Below are positions 4,775-6,962 of a stretch of 6,962 nt of DNA, piece by piece. Each line of letters starts with the position of its first letter. The first letter of the stretch is position 1. Under the pieces are notes generated by a model that made no database searches, was not told the DNA's origin, and saw only the letters and a program-made list of their open reading frames with translations. This DNA is from Candidatus Omnitrophota bacterium (GTDB taxonomy: Bacteria > Omnitrophota > Gorgyraeia > Tantalellales > Tantalellaceae), in contig JABMSC010000213.1 of assembly GCA_013204685.1 (NCBI GenBank), positions 1 to 6,962 on the forward strand, read 5' to 3'. Both the position numbers and the translations under genes were made by a program.

Positions 4775-5442
4775 CCGTCCCTCCTCCGCAACCCTCCAAG
4801 CGGACACTCCCTGCACAGCGGATCTTTCTTTTTGCAAAAATTCTTAGCTGCTTCAACTAAAAGCGCATGAAACTGGTTCAGCTTTCGAATACTTCTTGGA
4901 AAATTTTTATGCACAAAACTTTGGATCTCATCATAAGCAGCGTCATGGCCGATCAGGCCATGTCTTGAAAATATCCTCCTGGTATAGGCATCTACTACAA
5001 ATACCGGCTTGCCCAAAGCATACACCAGAATAGAATCTGCTGTTTCCGGACCGACACCTTTAACTTCCAGGAGTTTTTCCCTGAGGTTCTCAAGTCCTTC
5101 TTTTTTAAGCTTATCGAGCTTCCCCCCGCATTCGCGGGTAATAAAGAGACTTATTTCTTTTAAGCGATCCGCCTTTAGGCGGTGATACCCTGAAGAACGT
5201 ATGTATCGGGCAAGACGCCCTTTGTCCATATTAGCGATCTTTGAAGGACTTAACGCTTTCTTTCTCTTAAGCACATCAATTGCTTTTTCAACATTCTTCC
5301 AGGAAGTGTTCTGTGTTAATATCGCGCCGATCATCACTTCAAAATCACTTTCCGCCGGCCACCACTTAAGATCTCCAAAATGGTCGTTAAGCAAACTGTA
5401 TATCTTGTTGATCTTCCCCTTGAGTTCCGGTCCATTACCCAT
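4765..5442 (-). CDS. HhH-GPD DNA glycosylase (endonuclease III-related, COG2231 type)
   Basis: This 225-aa protein is a base-excision repair glycosylase. 'FEVMIGAILTQNTSWKNVEKA' (34-54) is the family's opening helix pair; the helix-hairpin-helix is 'LLEVKGVGPETADSIL' (124-139); the catalytic aspartate is D151 in 'VVDAYTRR'. The position of the Lys used by bifunctional endonuclease III is E133, fitting a glycosylase without lyase activity, as I expect for COG2231. The C-terminal cluster motif is incomplete: C-x6-C-x2-C is present, but the fourth Cys, expected six residues on, is Arg. The stop codon lies in a heptad repeat. ATG 5442 follows the M48 stop by 10 nt, and AAGGGG (5454-5449), 6 nt before it, overlaps that stop, so translation is coupled. 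The damaged base recognised is unknown. Confidence 0.88.
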   Translation of the reverse strand: MGNGPELKGKINKIYSLLNDHFGDLKWWPAESDFEVMIGAILTQNTSWKNVEKAIDVLKRKKALSPSKIANMDKGRLARYIRSSGYHRLKADRLKEISLFITRECGGKLDKLKKEGLENLREKLLEVKGVGPETADSILVYALGKPVFVVDAYTRRIFSRHGLIGHDAAYDEIQSFVHKNFPRSIRKLNQFHALLVEAAKNFCKKKDPLCRECPLGGLRRRDGFI

Positions 5443-5452
5443 CCCTTACCCC

Positions 5453-6571
5453 TTAAACCTTATCCCTATTGAACTCCTGCGCCATCCGTATCCGCTCGCT
5501 GATAGGCGGATGGTTGTACAGAAAGACCTTCTTCAGCCATGATGGGTCAGTGTCTGCCAGATTCATCTCTGCCAGTTTTTTCATAACCGAAACAAATGCA
5601 TCGGCGTCACCGGTAAGCTTAAGCGTGAACCCATCCGCCTGGCGTTCAAGCACGCGAGAGAAAAAATTCTGCGCGGGCATCAAAATGATCCCAAATATTG
5701 ATAATAACAGAACCAGAAAAGGCAAAATATAAAGATCTGTAAGACCACTCGCTCCCATCACTGAGGTGATCGCTTCAGCCGTTCGGGAAAGAATAAAAAA
5801 CCCCAGGAGCGTCACAATTGCTGAAAACGTAAGGAGCTGCCAGATGTGCTTCTTCCTGAAATGTCCGAATTCGTGAGCGGCTACTGAGACCACCTCTCTC
5901 AAACTGAAATCATCAATAAGCGTGTCTGTAAATATTACTTTCCGGGTTTTTCCCAGCCCCACTAATGCGGCATTTGCCTTTTTGGTCTTTCGGCTATAGT
6001 CTATCTGACAAACATCAACAAGATCAACTCCCGCATTTTTTGCAAGATCCATTATGGAATCCTTAAGAACCCCGTCATCTATAGTCTTATATTTGAAGAA
6101 CAGCGGAATAAGGAGTACCGGCATGAGCCTGGTAAGCACGATCGTGAAAAAGACCCATCCCGCCGCAGAGATAACCCACCACGCATCGGGAAAATTCCTT
6201 AAGATCGCATAGAAAACGATAATGCAGCCCAGGGATACGACAAAAGAGAGAACCGCCGACTTACCTTCATCTAGAAACCATTCTCCGGGGCTCTGATTGG
6301 AAAGCAAAAAACGCTTTTCAACAATAAAAGAACTTAAAAAACGCAACGGCAGATCAATGATGTACATAAAGAATAAAAATGCGCAGGAAAATATCAGGCA
6401 GGTAATATAGAAATTGGCGCTTGAAGCGGAAGCAAATTCAGAGACAGGGCGTGCGAGTAAAAATTGAAAAATAACAAGTGATAAAAAAGAAAGGCCAAGG
6501 TCCGCAATGAAGAAACGCGTTTTTACCGCGGAATATCTCCTGGACTTTTCCGAAGCGTTTTCCGCGTTCAT
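5453..6571 (-). CDS. M48 family membrane zinc protease (Ste24-like)
   Basis: The 372-aa protein matches Ste24/CAAX-type M48 proteases: an N-terminal domain with several membrane segments (about 20-40, 54-72, 105-124, 132-158), a soluble catalytic part, and two more membrane segments after the active site (about 245-262, 280-298). The zinc site is H233-E234-F-G-H237 with third ligand E309 in 'ERQAD'. 'NAALVGLGKTRKVIFTDTL' (200-218) precedes it, as in the family, and 'HPPISERI' (354-361) closes it. The role is probably cleavage or quality control of membrane proteins; the natural substrate is unknown. Start ATG 6571 has AAGGGGG about 6 nt upstream; an overlapping out-of-frame ATG at 6575 is not used. 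The first gene of the cluster lies 34 nt upstream. Confidence 0.9.
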   Translation of the reverse strand: MNAENASEKSRRYSAVKTRFFIADLGLSFLSLVIFQFLLARPVSEFASASSANFYITCLIFSCAFLFFMYIIDLPLRFLSSFIVEKRFLLSNQSPGEWFLDEGKSAVLSFVVSLGCIIVFYAILRNFPDAWWVISAAGWVFFTIVLTRLMPVLLIPLFFKYKTIDDGVLKDSIMDLAKNAGVDLVDVCQIDYSRKTKKANAALVGLGKTRKVIFTDTLIDDFSLREVVSVAAHEFGHFRKKHIWQLLTFSAIVTLLGFFILSRTAEAITSVMGASGLTDLYILPFLVLLLSIFGIILMPAQNFFSRVLERQADGFTLKLTGDADAFVSVMKKLAEMNLADTDPSWLKKVFLYNHPPISERIRMAQEFNRDKV

Positions 6572-6605
6572 GCATAGCCCCCTTGGCCTTTTGTTCTCTC
6601 GAAAA

Positions 6606-6947
6606 TTACTTTTTTGAAGATGATTTTTTCTTTTTTCCGATTTTAGTTATACTTGAAAGTTTTTTCTTTATCTTATCACCTTCTGTATCCAGCTTTTCGA
6701 GGCGTTTCTTATATTTCTCAAGCGAAGAAGCGCTGATGTCGGTTCCCTTTTTGATCCTATCAGACACATCTTTTCCGATCTCGTGGTAAAGCCTTTCTTT
6801 TTGCAGATTCTTCATCTGTATTTCAACATGCTTCTGGGCTATTCTATACATCTTGGCAATATCCTCTTCTGCCGCTTTCATGGCTTTCGAGAGCTGCTCC
6901 CCGGTCTTCTTCATAACCGGCTGATACTTCTTTAACAGTTTGTCCAT
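6606..6947 (-). CDS. Lysine-rich coiled-coil protein, unknown family
   Basis: I do not recognise a family. The 113-aa protein is almost wholly helical in appearance and strongly charged, with heptad-like spacing of hydrophobic residues across about 5-55 and 75-97, and a Lys/Ser tail ('KKKKSSSKK'). It has no signal peptide, membrane segment or cysteine. Such proteins can be structural or nucleic-acid-binding, but the composition alone does not decide. The start is ATG 6947, 15 nt from the window edge, with only a weak AAGAA before it; an upstream gene may exist. It stands 34 nt before the M48 gene in the same direction, so an operon is likely. Confidence 0.7.
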   Translation of the reverse strand: MDKLLKKYQPVMKKTGEQLSKAMKAAEEDIAKMYRIAQKHVEIQMKNLQKERLYHEIGKDVSDRIKKGTDISASSLEKYKKRLEKLDTEGDKIKKKLSSITKIGKKKKSSSKK

Positions 6948-6962
6948 ATTGTTCTTTTTTAC

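Overview
The window looks like a piece of chromosome from a Gram-negative, AT-leaning, probably uncultured bacterium. The lipobox-bearing DUF3108-type protein implies an outer membrane. The mix of genes (an orphan EF-Tu domain II-like protein, a COG2231-type DNA glycosylase, a Ste24-like M48 protease, a small single-pass membrane protein of unknown family) together with many intergenic heptanucleotide arrays reminds me of candidate phyla such as Omnitrophota or Elusimicrobiota. That placement is an inference from gene style, not proven here. I see no phage, transposon, CRISPR, tRNA or rRNA.

Layout, left to right. Positions 1-169 are non-coding and carry period-7 repeat arrays. A DUF3108-type lipoprotein gene (170-994, minus) is divergent from a small nitroreductase gene (1064-1609, plus); their promoters overlap in a 69-bp gap. 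The nitroreductase gene converges on a response regulator/Nudix pair (2657-1731, minus), and the gap between them holds an inverted heptad array that can fold as a hairpin. Next comes a monocistronic 123-aa membrane protein gene with its own promoter and a strong terminator (3287-2781, minus). After about 310 bp without a convincing gene, a minus-strand cluster fills the rest: coiled-coil protein, M48 protease, HhH-GPD glycosylase, a heptad array, EF-Tu domain II-like protein, and inositol-monophosphatase-family protein. Gaps or overlaps inside this cluster are 34 nt, 10 nt, 90 nt (the array) and a 13-nt overlap.

How the genes work together: most are housekeeping or stress functions (Nudix hydrolase, base-excision glycosylase, membrane protease, SuhB-like phosphatase, FMN oxidoreductase). 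The response regulator and Nudix genes share a promoter and are close enough for translational coupling. The M48 and glycosylase genes are also coupled, with the second ribosome site overlapping the first stop codon. No single pathway links them all.

The most unusual signal is the set of short intergenic arrays. They share a strict 7-base period but use different sequence (AATTTCG-like, AGTGCTG-like, ATTGCTA-like), and at least three sites contain both orientations. One array runs into the 3' end of the glycosylase gene, supplying its stop codon; that protein also lacks the last cysteine expected for its iron-sulfur cluster.
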